A stretch of DNA of 64,000 nucleotides from Drosophila persimilis (GCF_003286085.1 NW_020825366.1:186001-250000), one strand, 5' to 3'. Shown: positions 18,980 to 31,541, numbered from the stretch's first letter. Notes: generated from the sequence alone by a model not told the origin. A program made the numbers and translations.

Positions 18980-21193
18980 CGAGGGGGAACGTTGTGAGTT
19001 GCTGCGGACACCGCAACTCTACGGTTATACCCGATACTAAGTCAGTATGGCTCTCCTCCGGCAGACGCCGCTAATATTAAACGACACGACAAAGAGTGCG
19101 TGCGAGAGAGACAGAAAATCAGTCTGAGCGTGACGTCACGCGCTGCGTAGCCACTGCAAATTGATTTGTTCCTTTGGCTATAAAAATGACCTGATCTGAT
19201 CCAGATTCAGCAACCGGATAGATATGGTCATTCTCTATGATTCTGCGTTTTTAGTTTTTATACCCGATACTCAAAATGAGTATTGGGGTATATTAGATTT
19301 GTGGTAAAAGTGGATGTGTGTAACGTCCAGAAGGAATCGTTTCCGACCCTATAAAGTATATATATTCTTGATCAGCATCAATAGCCGAGTCGATTGAGCC
19401 CTGTCTGTCTGTCCGTCCGTCCGTCTGTCCGTCTGTCCGTCTGTCCGTCCCCTTCAGCGCCTAATGCTCAAAGACTATAAGAGCTAGAGCAACGATGTTT
19501 TGGATCCAGACTTCTGTGATATGTCACTGCTCCAAAAATATTTCAAAACTTTTCCCCGCCCACTTCCGCCCCCACAAAGGGCGAAAATCTGTGGCATCCA
19601 CAATTTCGACGATACGAGAAAACTAAAAACGCAGAATCGTAGAAGATGACTATATCTTCTAGAGTGCAAAATCTGAACCAGATCGTATAATTATTACAGC
19701 CAGAATCACGAAAACAATTTCACTCTTTCTCGCTCTGTCTCACTCTAACACACAGGTTTCATGGTCGGTTTTGCCAATTGCAAAATATGAGTTCAAGGAT
19801 CTCAGAACCTATAAAAGCCAGAGCAACCAAATTTGGTATCCACACTCCTGTGATATCGGACCTTGACCGTTTCCTGTCCAAATTTCGCCACACCCCCTTC
19901 CGCCCCCGCAAAGGACGAAAATCTGAGGCAACCACAAATCTCAGAGACTATTAAGGCTAGAGTAACCAAATTTGGTGCACACACTCCTTTAAGATGTCAC
20001 TATAAAACGTATATCTCAGAATTTCGCCCCACCCCCGTCCGCCCCCACAAAGGACGCAAATCTGTTGCATCCACAATATTGCAGATTTGAGAAAACTAAA
20101 AACGCAGAATCATAGATAATGACCATATCTATTAGATTGCTGAATCTGGATCAGATCAGATCATTTTTATAGCCAAAAGGAACAAATCAATTTGCAGTGG
20201 CTACGCAGCGCCCGACGTCACGCTCAGACTGATTTTCTGTCTCTCTCGCACGCACTCTTTGTCGTGTCGTTAAATATTAGCGGCGTCTGCCGGAGGAGAG
20301 CCATACTGACTTAGTATCGGGTATAACCGTAGAGTTGCGGTGTCCGCAGCAACTCACAACGTTCCCCCTCGTTTCAAATCTGCAATATTGTGGATGCAAC
20401 AGATTTTCGTCCTTTGTGGGGGCGGAAGGGGGTGGGGCGAAATTTTGAGATACACGTTTTATAGTGAGATCTAAGAGAAGTGCGGATTCCAAATTTCGTT
20501 ACTCTAGCGTTAATAGTCTTTGAGATTTGTGAATATCCCCAGATTTGCATCCTTTGCGGGGGCGGAAGGGGGTGTGGCGAAATTTTGAAACAAACTCGTC
20601 TCGGTCCGATATCACTAGGAGTGTGGATACCAAATTTGGTTGCTCTGGCTTTTATAGGTTCTGAGATCCTTGAACTCATATTTTGCAATCTAGGCAAAAG
20701 CCGACCATGAAACCTGTGTGTTAGAGTGAGACAGAGCGAGAAAAGAGTGAAATTGTTTTCGTGATTCTGGCTATAATAATTATACGATCTGGTTCAGATT
20801 TCGCACTCTAGAAGATATCGTCATTCTCTACGATTCTGCGTTTTTAGTTTTCTCGTATCGTCGAAATTGTGGATGCCACAGATTTTCGCCCTTTGTGGGG
20901 GCGGAAGTGGGCGGGGCAAAGTTTTGAAATATTTTTGTAGCAGTGACATATCACAGAAGTCTGGATCCAAAACATCGTTGCTCTAGCTCTTATAGTCTTT
21001 GAGCATTAGGCGCTGAAGGGGACGGACAGACGGACAGACGGACGGACGGACAGACGGACAGACGGACAGACAGACATGGCTCAATCGACTCGGCTATTGA
21101 TGCTGATCAAGAATATATATACTTTATGGGGTCGAAAACGATTCCTTCTGGACGTTACACACATCCACTTTTACCACAAATCTAATATACCCC
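18980..21193 (-). mobile_element. DINE-1-like element interrupted by a second DINE-1
   Basis: The outer minus-oriented copy starts CGAGGGGGAACG at 18980. It is split at 19259/20372 by a full opposite copy and ends near 21193, without its usual terminal hairpin. The insertion point lies in the TAGTTTT run of the outer core. Confidence 0.8.
19260..20371 (+). mobile_element. DINE-1 (Helentron-associated) element, full-length, nested
   Basis: About 1.1 kb, starting ATACCCGATAC and ending GTTCCCCCTCG. Shows the DINE-1/Helentron plan: 5' terminal motif with a hairpin (ATACTCAAAATGAGTAT); (GTCY)n microsatellite about 19400-19450; inverted copy of the 5' motif (GTATCGGGTATA) about 45 bp before the 3' end; then a terminal hairpin (GAGTTGCGG...CCGCAGCAACTC). 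No protein is encoded, so it is non-autonomous. Confidence 0.85.
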
Positions 21194-22208
21194 GACAAAT
21201 ATACGACAAAGAGTGCGTGCGAGAGAGACAGAAAATCAGTCTGAGCGTGACGTCGGGCGCTGCGTAGCCACTGCAAATTGATTTGTTCCTTTTGGCTATA
21301 AAAATGATCTGATCTGATCCAGATTCAGCAATCTAATAGATATGGTCATTATCTATGATTCTGCGTTTTTAGTTTTCTCAAATCTGCAATATTGTGGATG
21401 CAACAGATTTTCGTCCTTTGTGGGGGCGGAAGGGGGTGGGGCGAAATTTTGAGATACACGTTTTATAGTGAGATCTAAGAGAAGTGCGGATTCCAAATTT
21501 CGTTACTCTAGCCTTAATAGTCTCTGAGATTTGTGGTTGCCTCAGATTTTCGTCCTTTGCGGGGGCGGAAGGGGGTGTGGCGAAATTTGGACAGGAAACG
21601 GTCAAGGTCCGATATCACAGGAGTGTGGATACCAAATTTGGCTGCTCTGGCTTTTATAGGTTCTGAGATCCTTGAACTCATATTTTGCAATTGGCAAAAC
21701 CGACCATGAAACCTGTGTGTTAGAGTGAGACAGAGCGAGAAAGAGTGAAATTGTTTTCGTGATTCTGGCTGTAATAATTATACGATCTGGTTCAGATTTT
21801 GCACTCTAGAAGATATAGTCATCTTCTACGATTCTGCGTTTTTAGTTTTCTCGTATCGTCGAAATTGTGGATGCCACAGATTTTCGCCCTTTGTGGGGGC
21901 GGAAGTGGGCGGGGAAAAGTTTTGAAATATTTTTGGAGCAGTGACATATCACAGAAGTCTGGATCCAAAACATCGTTGCTCTAGCTCTTATAGTCTTTGA
22001 GCATTAGGCGCTGAAGGGGACGGACAGACGGACAGACGGACAGACGGACGGACGGACAGACAGACAGGGCTCAATCGACTCGGCTATTGATGCTGATCAA
22101 GAATATATATACTTTATAGGGTCGGAAACGATTCCTTCTGGACGTTAAACACATCCACTTTTACCACAAATCTAATATACCCCAATACTCATTTTGAGTA
22201 TCGGGTAT
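21194..22208 (-). mobile_element. DINE-1-like element, 3'-end truncated
   Basis: Minus-oriented copy lacking its first ~95 bp (the hairpin end), directly abutting the previous copy at about 21194-21205. Complete at the other end (GAGTATCGGGTAT, 22208). The head-to-tail arrangement suggests exchange between two DINE-1 copies. Confidence 0.75.
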
Positions 22209-22218
22209 AAAAAAACCT

Positions 22219-22638
22219 GTGCGAAGACCAGCACCGGCCCCACCAGACCCAGCAAGGACCAATAATATAAGTGCGAGTGGCATAGGACCGCCCCTTGCAC
22301 CGTCGATGGACAGTAACACAACCACTCCAGCAGCAGAAAATGCACCAGACTTCGCCGACGCTGCTCCTACCGAGCAAAGGGACGCACTCAGCCTACAAGA
22401 GGCATTAGAAGTGTATCCAAACGATGGACCACGCCCACTCACAATAGCTGAGTACAGGGCACGACAAGAAAAACGCCCAAGGAAGAAAACAAAGAGGGGC
22501 GGCCGGATCAAACGGCTGCTTCAACAACGACGTCTGGAGCGGGACCTGGAAAAAACATATACAAATGAAGAGGACCGACAACGCTGCCAAGAGCGCATCA
22601 AGGAAATCAATAAACAACTTCGCACTGGTGCGAAGTAA
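22219..22638 (+). pseudogene. 5' ORF fragment of the 412-like element, unidentified
   Basis: A 139-codon frame open from the DINE-1 edge (GTG, not ATG) to TAA at 22638. The N-terminal part is Pro/Ala/Ser-rich. A very basic middle (EKRPRKKTKRGGRIKR) and a Glu/Arg-rich probable helix or coiled coil end it. It lies upstream of where gag would be expected, so it may be a small leader ORF or a gag remnant; I cannot identify it. Its 5' end is lost to the DINE-1 insertion. Confidence 0.5.
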
Positions 22639-23128
22639 CGCAATTGAGCTGCAGAAATGCCATGCCTCATATTGCCAATAATTATAATATTCTATCTCGA
22701 GTTGAAGCACCCTTAAAGTGCAACTTGAAAATACTAACCTCTGTTAGGCTATTACTAAAACCATGTGATCGATATTGAATTATATAATGAAAAACCTGTA
22801 AACCGATCACATGTCCCTTAACATTTTTTTTTCTTCCTTCATTTTGATCAAATATATATAAAAAAAAAATTTTATATTGATGAAATTTTAAAGAGTAAAA
22901 AAAAAAAAAGGAAGGGTATATAGATATGTGTGTCCATGAGAAAAAAAAAAGATTTTTTAGTAATTTTTTTTATTATTGAAAAGAATAAATAAATAGCAAA
23001 TAATTAAAAAAAAAATTTAGATAGAGTTTAAAAACGAACATAGAGGACTTGGCAATGACAAAGGAGGAATATCAGACCAAAGTATATCAATGAAAAAAAA
23101 AAAACAAAAAAAAAGAATACATAAAAAA
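22639..23128 (+). other. AT-rich non-coding retroelement sequence
   Basis: Long A and T runs (for example 22850-23125) with no open frame. Likely leader or UTR of the 412-like element. The DINE-1 at 23129 is inserted in its terminal A run. Confidence 0.5.
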
Positions 23129-24240
23129 CGAGGGGGAACGTTGTGAGTTGCTGCGGACACCGCAACTCTACGGTTATACCCGATACTAAGTCAGTATGGC
23201 TCTCCTCCGGCAGACGCCGCTAATATTTAACGACACGACAAAGAGTGCGTGCGAGAGAGACAGAAAATCAGTCTGAGCCTGACGTCGGGCGCTGCGTAGC
23301 CACTGCAAATTGATTTGTTCCTTTTGGCTAAAAAAATGGTCTGATCTGATCCAGATTCAGCAATCTAATAGATATGGTCATTATCTATGATTCTGCGTTT
23401 TTAGTTTTCTCAAATCTGCAATATTGTGGATGCAACAGATTTTCGTCCTTTGTGGGGGCGGATGGGGGTGGGGCGAAATTCTGAGATATACGTTTTATAG
23501 TGACATCTTAAAGGAGTGTGTGCACCAAATTTGGTTACTCTAGCCTTAATAGTCTCTGAGATTTGTGGTTGCCTCAGATTTTCGTCCTTTGCGGGGGCGG
23601 AAGGGGGTGTGGCGAAATTTGGACAGGAAACGGTCAAGGTCCGATATCACAGGAGTGTGGATACCAAATTTGGTTGCTCTGGCTTTTATAGGTTCTGAGA
23701 TCCTTGAACTCATATTTTGCAATTGGCAAAACCGACCATGAAACCTGTGTGTTAGAGTGAGACAGAGCGAGAAAGAGTGAAATTGTTTTCGTGATTCTGG
23801 CTGTAATAATTATACGATCTGGTTCAGATTTTGCACTCTAGAAGATATAGTCATCTTCTACGATTCTGCGTTTCTAGTTTTCTCGTATCGTCGAAATTGT
23901 GGATGCCACAGATTTTCGCCCTTTGTGGGGGCGGAAGTGGGCGGGGAAAAGTTTTGAAATATTTTTGGAGCAGTGACATATCACAGAAGTCTGGATCCAA
24001 AACATCGTTGCTCTAGCTCTTATAGTCTTTGAGCATTAGGCGCTGAAGGGGACGGACAGACGGACAGACGGACAGACGGACGGACGGACAGACAGACAGG
24101 GCTCAATCGACTCGGCTATTGATGCTGATCAAGAATATATATACTTTATAGGGTCGGAAACGATTCCTTCTGGACGTTACACACATCCACTTTTACCACA
24201 AATCTAATATACCCCAATACTCATTTTGAGTATCGGGTAT
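23129..24240 (-). mobile_element. DINE-1 element, full-length
   Basis: Begins CGAGGGGGAACG in an A run and ends GAGTATCGGGTAT before another A run. Carries the microsatellite at about 24050-24100 and the subterminal motif. Same anatomy as 19260-20371, opposite strand. Confidence 0.85.
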
Positions 24241-24815
24241 AAAAAAGGAAGGCTAACCTAAATGTGACCTAGTAGATAATGTATCAGGACAACTGCAAAA
24301 ACTCTGAAAAAAAAAATCGTACAAAAAAAATATATAAAAACTTCAAAATGCATTGGTGTGTGTGTCCCGTTCGTGTAATCGCCGACGCGCCAGGTCCCCA
24401 CCTCAGCCCCGTGCCACACGGAACCGCCTCCTCCACGTCCCCGACCCAGCCATCCGTGGGTAGACGGGCATCGGTAGCACCAGCTCCGGGTCAGGCCAAG
24501 GCCGACTTCCAACACGGCCAATGGCCAATGGACAATACGGTCCATCAGTCCATCAGATGGTAAAGCACAAGCAGCACGCTCTCGTGAGCGGCGCCCCCTC
24601 GTCGCCCTCCGCCCTAAGGGGCTTGCGCGCTGAGAACGGCCGGCGGTGGCACTGCGGTACGGTCCGAGTCTGGCTGGACAGGATAGGCACAACCGTCTCG
24701 GACCGGACCATAATGGATGAGGTGCGTCCACAAAAATAACTATAGAGATGTTTAAGGCAAATTCTAAATGAACAAAAGTATAAACCAAAAACAATTGTAA
24801 CGAGAAACAAACGAA
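24241..24815 (+). other. Unassigned segment with a GC-rich island, within the 412-like element
   Basis: A-rich edges flank a GC-rich block (about 24365-24735) whose composition is unlike the surrounding retroelement. No convincing protein in any frame; a minus-strand frame across it has no recognisable domain. It occupies the place where gag, protease and most of reverse transcriptase should be. Origin unknown. Confidence 0.4.
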
Positions 24816-25904
24816 TTCCCTATAAAGGCAAAGAGCAAAAACTATCCAGTCCCACATGATGCGGACAGCGCTAGACGATTTATTGCATTTTGCAATTATT
24901 ATAGACGTTTTATTAAAAACTTCGCCGACTATTCCCGGCACATAACTAGATTATGTAAAAAGAATGTCCCCTTTGAGTGGTCAACTGAATGTCAAAATGC
25001 ATTCCAATATTTAAAAGATAAACTTATGGAACCCACTCTGTTACAGTACCCAGATTTTCAGAAAGAATTTTGCATAATCACCGATGCTAGTAAACAAGCA
25101 TGTGGAGCGGTTTTAACTCAAAACCATAACGGACTCCAACTCCCATTAGCATATGCATCACGTTCATTCACAAAAGGTGAAAGTAACAAAAGTACTACAG
25201 AACAGGAATTAGCAGCAATTCATTGGGCAATTACCCATTTTCGACCATATATCTATGGTAAACACTTTACAGTAAAAACGGATCACAGACCACTAACATA
25301 CCTATTTTCAATGGTCAATCCTAGCTCAAAACTCACACGCATGCGGCTCGAATTAGAAGAATACGACTTTACAGTCGAGTATCTAAAGGGTAAAGATAAT
25401 CATGTAGCAGATGCGTTATCAAGAATAACCATCACAGACCTGAAAAACATACAAAAAACAAATAAAGTCCTGAAAGTCACTACCAGGCAACAGAGTAGAC
25501 AGAAATCCTGCGCAGGAAAAGAAAAAATAGAATTGCCTAGGCAATCTCTAACAAAAGCTTCAAAGCCCAACGTATATGAAGTCATCAACAATGACGAAGT
25601 ACGTAAAGTAGTGACCTTGCATGTAAATAATAATTTATGTTTTTTCAAACATGGAAAAAAAATTACTGCAAGATATGATGTTAGCGATTTGTATACTAAT
25701 GGAACCCTTGACTTAGGTCAGTTTTTCCAAAGGCTTGAAACGCAAGCCGGTAAACAAAAAATCAGCCAACTCAAAGTGGCACCGTGGGAAAATATCTTTG
25801 AATACATTTCAATAGATAATTTTAAAAATATGGGCAATAAAATATTACGAACAATAAGAGTAGCGCTACTCAACCCGGTGACCCTAATTAAAAATGAAAA
25901 AGAA
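24816..25904 (+). pseudogene. pol: 412-like pol fragment: RT end, RNase H and linker
   Basis: The frame begins within the reverse-transcriptase thumb (RRFIAFCNYYRRFIKNF). RNase H follows with TDASKQACGAVLTQ, STTEQELAAIHW, VKTDHRPLTYLF and VADALSR, closely like 412/mdg1. The linker to integrase then ends at a DINE-1 insertion at 25905. The catalytic YXDD part of reverse transcriptase and everything upstream are missing. Confidence 0.85.
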
Positions 25905-26988
25905 CGAGGGGGAACGTTGTGAGTTGCTGCGGACACCGCAACTCTAAGGTTATACCCGATACTAAGTCAGTATGGCTCTCCTCCGGCAGACGCCGCTAAT
26001 ATTTAACGACACGACAAAGAGTGCGTGCGAGAGAGACAGAAAATCAGTCTGAGCGTGACGTCGGGCGCTGCGTAGCCACTGCAAATTGATTTGTTCCTTT
26101 TGGCTAAAAAAATGGTCTGATCTGATCCAGATTCAGCAATCTAATAGATATGGTCATTATCTATGATTCTGCGTTTTTAGTTTTCTCAAATCTGCAATAT
26201 TGTGGATGCAACAGATTTTCGTCCTTTGTGGGGGCGGATGGGGGTGGGGCGAAATTCTGAGATATACGTTTTATAGTGACATCTTAAAGGAGTGTGTGCA
26301 CCAAATTTGGTTACTCTAGCCTTAATAGTCTCTGAGATTTGTGGTTGCCTCAGATTTTCGTCCTTTGCGGGGGCGGAAGGGGGTGTGGCGAAATTTGGAC
26401 AGGAAACGGTCAAGGTCCGATATCACAGGAGTGTGGATACCAAATTTGGTTGCTCTGGCTTTTATAGGTTCTGAGATCCTTGAACTCATATTTTGCAATT
26501 GGCAAAACCGACCATGAAACCTGTGTGTTAGAGTGAGACAGAGCGAGAAAGAGTGAAATTGTTTTCGTGATTCTGGCTGTAATAATTATACGATCTGGTT
26601 CAGATTTTGCACTCTAGAAGATATAGTCATCTTCTACGATTCTGCGTCGAAATTGTGGATGCCACAGATTTTCGCCCTTTGTGGGGGCGGAAGTGGGCGG
26701 GGCAAAGTTTTGAAATATTTTTGGAGCAGTGACATATCACAGAAGTCTGGATCCAAAACATCTTTGCTCTAGCTCTTATAGTCTTTGAGCATTAGGCGCT
26801 GAAGGGGACGGACAGACGGACAGACGGACGGACGGACAGACAGACAGGGCTCAATCGACTCGGCTATTGATGCTGATCAAGAATATATATACTTTATAGG
26901 GTCGGAAACGATTCCTTCTGGACGTTACACACATCCACTTTTACCACAAATCTAATATACCCCAATACTCATTTTGAGTATCGGGTAT
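25905..26988 (-). mobile_element. DINE-1 element inserted in 412-like pol
   Basis: Starts CGAGGGGGAACG and ends GAGTATCGGGTAT. The 8-mer AAAAAGAA occurs immediately on both sides (25897-25904 and 26989-26996). Counting one of these as duplicated keeps the pol frame aligned across the insertion. The copy has a short internal deletion in the core (TCTGCGTCGAAATT at about 26640). Confidence 0.85.
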
Positions 26989-28027
26989 AAAAAGAAGCAA
27001 TACTGTCTACATTACATGATGATCCCATACAAGGAGGACATACAGGCATAACAAAAACCTTGGCCAAGGTCAAAAGACATTATTTTTGGAAAGGTATGAC
27101 TAAAGAAATAACCAATTACATACGAAAATGTCCAAAATGCCAAAAAGCTAAAGTAACCAAGCACACAATAACTCCATTGACTATTACAGAAACACCATAC
27201 ATGGCTTTTGATAGGGTAATAGTGGATACGATCGGTCCACTCCCTAAATCAGAACAAGGAAATGAATATGCAGTCACCTTAATATGTGACCTGACAAAAT
27301 ACCTTGTGGCAATACCTATTAGAAACAAAAGTGCAAATACAGTAGCTAAAGCTATTTTTGAAAATTTTATTCTAAAGTACGGTCCAATGAAGACGTTCAT
27401 TACGGACATGGGAACAGAATATAAAATTCAATAATTGAAGACTTATGTAAAAATCTAAACATCAAAAACATAACTTCTACTGCACATCATCACCAGACTG
27501 TAGGAACCGTGGAGCGAAGCCACAGAACATTTAACGAGTTCATACGCTCATACATCTCAGCTGACAAATCAGATTGGGATGTATGGCTGCAATACTTCGT
27601 ATATTGTTTTAATACAACCCCCTCTATGGCACATGATTATTGTCCATATGAGCTAGTTTTCGGTAAGACTTCAAACTTACCAGTTCAATTTAATACTATA
27701 GATAGAATAGCACCTCTATATAACATAGATGATTACTCTAAAGAGAGTAAATATAGATTAGAAATAGCATATAAACGAGCAAGGATTATGCTCGAGGAGC
27801 ATAAAATTAAAAATAAACAGCTCTATGACTTAAAGTTAAAAGATTTAAATTTAGCTGTAGGAGATAAAGTTTTATTGAAAAATGAAACAGGACATAAGCT
27901 AGATTTTAAATATATAGGACCATATAGAGTAGAAAGTATCGGAGAAAGAGATAACGTCATAATCTCCGATAATAAAAACAAAACTCAGAAAGTACATAAG
28001 GATAGGTTAAAGATTTGCAATTATTAA
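26989..28027 (+). pseudogene. pol: 412-like integrase (frameshifted)
   Basis: The HHCC zinc site (LHDDPIQGGHTG...KCPKCQK) and catalytic-core motifs VDTIGPLP and ITDMGTEY are present up to about 27424. There a 1-nt shift ends the frame. The rest (TVERSHRTFNEF, catalytic Glu region, then the C-terminal GPYRVE module) continues in another frame to a stop at 28025-28027. Inactive as it stands. A second copy of its last ~290 bp is at 31251-31541 because of the tandem duplication. Confidence 0.85.
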
Positions 28028-28272
28028 TAATTTTTTAGTATGGCCATACATAAATATAAACCATAAAAATATACTATTCCGCATTTATATTCAAATAACT
28101 TTTAAATTTTATCAATATTAATTAAAATTCAATATTCTAATAATTGACTAAAAAAGAAAAAAATATATATATAAATTGTCTTTTTAAGAATACATAACTC
28201 GTATACATATATAGTAAAAGCTAAAAATAAAATAACTTCATTATATTACGTTATTTTTCAAAAGGAGGGAGA
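28028..28272 (+). other. 3' untranslated region and polypurine tract of the 412-like element
   Basis: AT-rich with no ORF. Ends in AAAGGAGGGAGA (28261-28272), the polypurine tract that abuts the 3' LTR. Confidence 0.75.
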
Positions 28273-28751
28273 TGTAGTATGCTCATATTAAAGTAAAGTA
28301 AAGTATTCATTATTTCGAATACCCACTGTACCGACGGTACTTAAAGAATACACACTGTAACACTTTGTTTCAGTGTTTACGTAACAATAAAGTCCCAGAC
28401 ATTCTGGGTGATCGTATTACGATTCACTCAAGAATGCCTCGAGCGACCCAAGTGCAGCGTCAGCATGTTCCCATGACTTGACGGGACTAATATACATGCA
28501 TACACACATATATCTTCCCTCGCGCTCTCGCTGCCAACAGCGCTGAGCATATACATATTAACATATAAGAGATAAGAACACATAGTTCTGCCGCTCCGCT
28601 GCCGGCGTCACTGGCAGCGCAGCTCCGCGGCTTTTGGCTTACAAAAGCCCAAACCACAATTGTAAAAGACAGAACAGAAATCACAATAAAACAGATCGGA
28701 GGGTTGAGCCCCAACGATCCAACAAAAAGGATTTGAACATTTCATTTTACA
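28273..28751 (+). repeat. 3' LTR of the 412-like element
   Basis: TGTAGTATGC to TTTTACA, 479 bp, followed by the target duplication GACC and NHL coding sequence. Read on the minus strand, the NHL frame runs about 46 codons into this LTR. Confidence 0.9.
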
Positions 28752-29726
28752 GACCACATGACCTTCGGATGTGATCTTCAAGCCGCAGCAACGTGAAACA
28801 TTCAGTTGAGGAAACTCGAAGACCGACTTGAAATCACCGTCGCTCCCGTAGCAGGTCACATGGAAGCGATATCCATGGGTATCCCCAATGAGCAAATCCC
28901 CAGCACTGGATATATCAATGCCCGTGGGGTAGCAGGATACCCTCTCGTTGCCAATGCGATAGAGGAATTCGCCACTGTCCTTGAAAACGGCCACGCCATG
29001 AGCCTTCATATCGCAAAGGTAGAAAACATTGTCGCGTATGGCTATGTCCGAGGGTTCACGCACAAAGACACTGCAGTCGAACCAGTGCAACAGCATACCC
29101 TCCTCGGATATAACAAAGACAGTCGGCGAGACACTATCGACGGCCACAATATGACCCTTGGTGCTGACAGCCAACCCGGTCACAATATCCATAAACCTGA
29201 TGGAAATCTTGAACATATATGTGCCGCACTTAGAGAAGATCTGCATGCGAGAGCGTCCATTGCCGCGATCGCAGACAACGAAATTTCCATTGTGTTGGAA
29301 GACAGCCACTTTGCGGGGATAAAAAAGCTGGCCGTTCCGCTTGCCGACATCGCCAAACTGGAACTTCAGGGCTCCCATTTTGGCGTATACAGCGATTCGG
29401 TGATTTTTCGAATCGGCAACAATGATGTCCTCGTCGATGCCCAAGCAAAAGCCATTCGGTGCATTTAATTGTCCATTGCCCGCACCCAGGCAGCCAAATT
29501 TCCACCCGATCTTCATGGGAGTGGCCTTACTGTGAACGGCGCTTAAACTGTTGACAGAAGAATTGGCATCTGGCAGGCAGTAACCATTATTGTTGTTGAG
29601 TCCCACTTGGGCTGGTGCCTGGAGCGCCTGTTCGACCTCTTGCTGCTGCTGTTGTTGTTTAGCAAAACTTGGTCCGGCCCTATCCTCAGTCAAGGAGTTG
29701 GACATCAGTACATGAAAATTGGCCAT
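28752..29726 (-). pseudogene. NHL copy B, main part, disrupted by the 412-like element
   Basis: Encodes residues 1 to about 325 of the Mei-P26-like NHL protein from the conserved ATG (29724-29726). It is then interrupted by the 3' LTR. The open frame continues through LTR antisense sequence to a stop at about 28608, giving a potential 372-residue chimera that lacks the last NHL strand. Variant relative to copy A: A127V. No other disruption seen. The missing C-terminus is at 18202-18259. Confidence 0.85.
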
Positions 29727-29828
29727 TCTTGAGCATGCTAAAAAAGTTGAATGCTTGGTATTTTTTTTTTATTTACTTAACAAGAATTTATATGCAGAAA
29801 TTATATGGCGGTCGGATATGGTTTTTTT

Positions 29829-30940
29829 ATACCCGATACTCAAAATGAGTATTGGGGTATATTAGATTTGTGGTAAAAGTGGATGTGTGTAACGTCCAGA
29901 AGGAATCGTTTCCGACCCTATAAAGTATATATATTCTTGATCAGCATCAATAGCCGAGTCGATTGAGCCCTGTCTGTCTGTCCGTCCGTCCGTCTGTCCG
30001 TCTGTCCGTCTGTCCGTCCCCTTCAGCGCCTAATGCTCAAAGACTATAAAAGCTAGAACAACGATGTTTTGGATCCAGACTTCTGTGATATGTCACTGCT
30101 CCAAAAATATTTCAAAACTTTGCCCCGCCCACTTCCGCCCCCACAAAGGGCGAAAATCTGTGGCATCCACAATTTCGACGATACGAGAAAACTAAAAACG
30201 CAGAATCGTAGAAGATGACTATATCTTCTAGAGTGCAAAATCTGAACCAGATCGTATAATTATTATAGCCAGAATCACGAAAACAATTTCACTCTTTCTC
30301 GCTCTGTCTCACTCTAACACACAGGTTTCATGGTCGGTTTTGCCAATTGCAAAATATGAGTTCAAGGATCTCAGAACCTATAAAAGCCAGAGCAACCAAA
30401 TTTGGTATCCACACTCCTGTGATATCGAACCTTGACCGTTTCATGTCCAAATTTCGCCACACCCCCTTCCGCCCCCGCAAAGGACGAAAATCTGAGGCAA
30501 CCACAAATCTCAGAGACTATTAAGGCTAGAGTAACCAAATTTGGTACACACACTCCTTTAAGATGTCACTATAAAACGTATATCTCAGAATTTCGCCCCA
30601 CCCCCATCCGCCCCCACAAAGGACGAAAATCTGTTGCATCCACAATATTGCAGATTTGAGAAAACTAAAAGCGCAGAATCATAGATAATGACCATATCTA
30701 TTAGATTGCTGAATCTGGATTAGATCAGATCATTTTTATAGCCAAAAGGAACAAATCAATTTGCAGTGGCTACGCAGCGCCCGACGTCACGCTCAGACTG
30801 ATTTTCTGTCTCTCTCGCACGCACTCTTTGTCGTGTCGTTAAATATTAGCGGCGTCTGCCGGAGGAGAGCCATACTGACTTAGTATCGGGTATAACTCTA
30901 GAGTTGCGGTGTCCGCAGCAACTCACAACGTTCCCCCTCG
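29829..30940 (+). mobile_element. DINE-1 element at T-run site A
   Basis: ATACCCGATAC to CCCCCTCG, inserted in the ATGG-T(n)-CATTG run of the NHL 5' spacer (T7 before, T4 after; empty sites have T9-T10). (GTCY)n array at about 29970-30020. Confidence 0.85.
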
Positions 30941-31250
30941 TTTTCATTGAATTTCAGAAAGTTTTAAATTCCCTGAATCAAAAGTCAAACCTTATTGAAA
31001 ATATTTCATTTTTCCATCTGAATATGAATTTTCTTATACCTCATGTACAACCGCGAAATTTTGTTTGCATGTAGATTCTTGATTAATTGATCTACATGAT
31101 CGATCCTTAGGTCCAATCGTGTTCACTGTTAATGTAGCCATCAAGCTTTTCTTCTTTTTAATCTAAATCTACTTATTTTTTTTGCACTAACCCTTGCACA
31201 ACCACTTTTCTCGTACTTCAATTGCCGGCTAACTCGCTTCGCTCACTTAC
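30941..31250. other. Spacer copy ending at the tandem-duplication junction
   Basis: NHL 5' spacer from TTTTCATTG up to CGCTCACTTAC. It then jumps to integrase sequence at 31251. No gene. Confidence 0.7.
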
Positions 31251-31541
31251 TCTAAAGAGAGTAAATATAGATTAGAAATAGCATATAAACGAGCAAGGAT
31301 TATGCTCGAGGAGCATAAAATTAAAAATAAACAGCTCTATGACTTAAAGTTAAAAGATTTAAATTTAGCTGTAGGAGATAAAGTTTTATTGAAAAATGAA
31401 ACAGGACATAAGCTAGATTTTAAATATATAGGACCATATAGAGTAGAAAGTATCGGAGAAAGAGATAACGTCATAATCTCCGATAATAAAAACAAAACTC
31501 AGAAAGTACATAAGGATAGGTTAAAGATTTGCAATTATTAA
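31251..31541 (+). pseudogene. 412-like integrase C-terminal fragment (duplicate)
   Basis: Begins mid-codon at the duplication junction. Carries the integrase C-terminal GPYRVE module and ends at the normal pol stop. No start or catalytic residues. Confidence 0.85.

Larger units (their letters stand above)
18260..28751 (+). mobile_element. 412/mdg1-like LTR retrotransposon, defective, inserted in NHL copy B
   Basis: Bounded by two 479-bp LTRs (18260-18738 and 28273-28751) and the 4-bp duplication GACC. The two LTRs differ at only two positions that I noticed (near 18466 and 18551), suggesting recent insertion. Inside are a tRNA-Arg-type primer site, a 5' region, a partial pol (end of reverse transcriptase, RNase H, integrase) and a polypurine tract. 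Protease and the reverse-transcriptase catalytic core are missing. Several DINE-1 copies are nested in it. RNase H and integrase motifs match the 412/mdg1 lineage. It splits the host NHL gene about 55 bases before its stop. Confidence 0.85.

Noticed and set aside
28806-29468. 220-codon + strand frame antisense to the NHL gene (also 32320-32982)
   Set aside because: It mirrors the conserved NHL gene on the other strand, is split by stops in copies A, D and E, and shows no domain. It is a shadow of the real frame.
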